Positions 12,895 to 13,850 of a stretch of DNA of 13,850 nt are shown piece by piece. A model generated the notes under the pieces. It saw only the letters and a list, made by a program, of their open reading frames with translations. It searched no databases and was not told where the DNA came from. Both the position numbers and the translations under genes were made by a program. Source of the DNA: DATFFO01 sp035250025 (GTDB lineage Bacteria > Actinomycetota > Acidimicrobiia > Spongiisociales > ZC4RG35); assembly GCA_035250025.1 (NCBI GenBank), contig DATFFO010000110.1:1-13850 (forward strand). Reading direction: 5' to 3'. Positions within the stretch are counted from its first letter, which is position 1. Each line of letters begins with the position of its first letter.

Positions 12895-13563
12895 ATGTGG
12901 AGAGCCTTCAAGCCGTCTGTGCCGGCAGCGATCGCCCTGGCGGTGACCCTTCTTGTTCCCGTGACCAGCGTCGCCGAGGAACTCGATTTCTCTCCGGGCA
13001 GCATCGGCGTGATCGGGTGTTCGAATACGGCGCAGCACGTCGACGCATATCTCCCCATTTCGGGCAGGGCCCTCCTCGCCAATGTCGGCAACCTGGGAGG
13101 GGGCACCCTCGCTCGTTGGTATGCAAACGAGGGGGATTACTGGGAGAAATACGACAAGCGCGCCCCGGTCGAAGGATATGGGGCAACCTGGATCCAGATC
13201 TGCCTCAGAGCCACCGAGAACCCCGAAGGGGTCTTCACCGCCACCCACGTCGGGTGGATCCGCGGAGTTGTGGCGGAGGTAAGACAGCGCTTCGGCAACA
13301 TCCCGATTTTCGTCTCGCCGCTCAACTTCTACGAGGGTGCTGAGGGATGCCTGGCCACGGGTCCCAGAGGTCAAGCGGTGACGGTCGAGGTCGCCGATTG
13401 GGCGGCTGCCAACCTGGGGGTCTTCCGTGGGCCTGACACCGGCCCCATGGATGTCGACCAGCTCGCCAGCGATGGTTGTCATCTCAATGCCAGCGGCCAG
13501 ACCGAAGCGGGGAGGCAGCTCGTGAGATTCTTCGACGGCGGGACAAGACCAAGAGAGCGCTGA
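12895..13563 (+). CDS. Secreted SGNH-hydrolase-like protein
   Basis: 222 residues. A signal peptide is likely: basic start MWRAFK, hydrophobic stretch 9-25, probable cleavage near TSVAEE (24-29). The mature part resembles an SGNH/GDSL hydrolase: block I IGCSNT (40-45) with candidate nucleophile S43, a possible oxyanion region around ICLRATEN (102-109), and a C-terminal SDGCHLNASG (192-201) with the D-x-x-H catalytic pair (D193, H196). Four cysteines (42, 103, 152, 195) flank these blocks and could form disulfides outside the cell. Such enzymes remove acetyl or other ester groups from glycans or lipids; the substrate here is unknown. Cysteine instead of aspartate before the serine is unusual. 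The frame is open upstream to 12763, but ATG 12895 has AGGGAG at good distance and starts the signal peptide. Neighbours give no functional hint. Confidence 0.72.
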   Translation: MWRAFKPSVPAAIALAVTLLVPVTSVAEELDFSPGSIGVIGCSNTAQHVDAYLPISGRALLANVGNLGGGTLARWYANEGDYWEKYDKRAPVEGYGATWIQICLRATENPEGVFTATHVGWIRGVVAEVRQRFGNIPIFVSPLNFYEGAEGCLATGPRGQAVTVEVADWAAANLGVFRGPDTGPMDVDQLASDGCHLNASGQTEAGRQLVRFFDGGTRPRER

Positions 13564-13564
13564 G

Positions 13565-13581
13565 GCCGGCCCGCGCCCGGC
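13565..13581 (+). terminator. Possible weak terminator after the SGNH-like gene
   Basis: GCCGG (13565-13569) and CCGGC (13577-13581) form a 5-bp all-GC stem with a 7-nt loop immediately after the stop codon. There is no U-tract. It is a plausible but weak terminator; such palindromes are frequent by chance in GC-rich DNA. Confidence 0.3.
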
Positions 13582-13619
13582 ACTACACCTTCCCGAGCGG
13601 TGTCACCCAGGGTTTCGAG

Positions 13620-13666
13620 TGGGCCCGGCAGGACTTGAACCTGCAACCAACGGATTATGAGTCCGT
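13620..13666 (-). pseudogene. 3' half of a tRNA with CAT anticodon (Ile2/Met type), probable attachment-site copy
   Basis: On the minus strand a perfect anticodon arm (13666-13650; stem ACGGA/TCCGT, loop CTCATAA, anticodon CAT at 13659-13657) is followed by a 5-nt variable loop, a perfect T arm (13644-13628; GCAGG TTCAAGT CCTGC), the acceptor strand CGGGCCC (13627-13621) and discriminator A (13620). CCA is not encoded. The matching 5' acceptor GGGCCCG is absent: the upstream sequence AGCCGCG pairs at only four of seven positions, and about 9 extra bases lie between the D-arm-like part and the anticodon stem. So this is not a normal tRNA. The pattern fits the 3' tRNA fragment left at one end of an integrated element. 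The loop and acceptor resemble tRNA-Ile2(CAT); elongator Met is possible. Confidence 0.7.
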
Positions 13667-13850
13667 CTTACAACGGGCTTCTACCGGGAGCTACGCGGCT
13701 CGAAAGGACCGTTGTTGCACGCCTGTTGCACACTCCCGACAAGAAGGGACTTCTGACCAAACTCCCCGTACTGTGTCACTGCTGAGGTGCCGGCGCGTTA
13801 CTGCGTTCTCGATTCGACAGCGCGACGCCAGAGCGCCGAACCAATCCCTT
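13667..13850. other. Right edge: element-side DNA with direct repeats, no gene recognised
   Basis: No gene can be supported. TGTTGCAC occurs twice (13713-13720 and 13724-13731), start-to-start 11 bp, about one helical turn, as expected for protein-binding direct repeats such as integrase arm sites. A D-arm-like stretch lies at 13677-13696. On the minus strand one frame is open from the window edge to a TAG at 13693-13691 (about 52 codons), but it shows no integrase motif. If the tRNA fragment is an attachment site, this DNA belongs to the inserted element. Confidence 0.4.

Noticed and set aside
13691..13850. Open frame of about 52 codons on the minus strand at the right edge as an integrase C-terminus.
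   Set aside because: No tyrosine-recombinase motif is visible in the translated stretch, and the other two frames close soon. The evidence for an element rests on the tRNA fragment only.
1..13850. CRISPR arrays, insertion sequences, replication origin.
   Set aside because: No regularly spaced repeats, transposase-like frames, terminal inverted repeats or DnaA-box clusters were seen.

Overview
This is a GC-rich (about two-thirds G+C by eye), densely coded bacterial chromosome segment. The gene set points to an actinobacterium: PspC/LiaF-type envelope proteins, a PspC-bearing LuxR-type two-component system, an RsbU/RsbV/RsbW-like switch, GTG starts and several probably leaderless genes. A deep-branching class such as Acidimicrobiia would fit, but no 16S or other marker is present, so this placement is inference.

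Layout. (1) Positions 1-977, minus strand: the N-terminal ~325 residues of a glucose-6-phosphate isomerase (pgi), cut by the window edge. (2) 1059-2791, plus strand: a two-gene operon of a small LiaF-like membrane protein and a metal-dependent amidohydrolase, followed by a degenerate heptamer repeat. (3) 2824-4655, minus strand: a LuxR-type response regulator and a PspC-domain histidine kinase with overlapping stop and start codons. Divergent from them (4764-6217, plus) are a PspC-LiaF membrane protein and a two-helix membrane protein. A 21-bp inverted repeat lies in the shared promoter region, and this block reads as a cell-envelope stress module. (4) 6266-8428: nicotinate phosphoribosyltransferase (pncB, minus) and nicotinamidase (pncA, plus), a divergent NAD-salvage pair. 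(5) 8642-10261, plus strand: a small four-cysteine protein and an APC-family amino acid permease. (6) 10274-12697, minus strand: PAS-GAF-PP2C phosphatase, STAS antagonist and anti-sigma-type kinase, a complete partner-switching cascade without a sigma factor in view. (7) 12895-13563, plus strand: a secreted SGNH-hydrolase-like protein. (8) 13620-13850: the 3' half of a CAT-anticodon tRNA on the minus strand with a degenerate 5' side and nearby direct repeats. This looks like the attachment-site end of an integrated element lying to the right of the window.

Most of the window is ordinary housekeeping and regulation. The points worth a second look are the PspC/LiaF sensing block with its operator-like repeat, the run of genes with TAnnnT 6-8 nt before an SD-less start, the sigma-less partner-switching operon, the unusual SGNH protein and the tRNA-fragment junction. 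I found no CRISPR array, no transposase and no clearly new defence or biosynthetic system.
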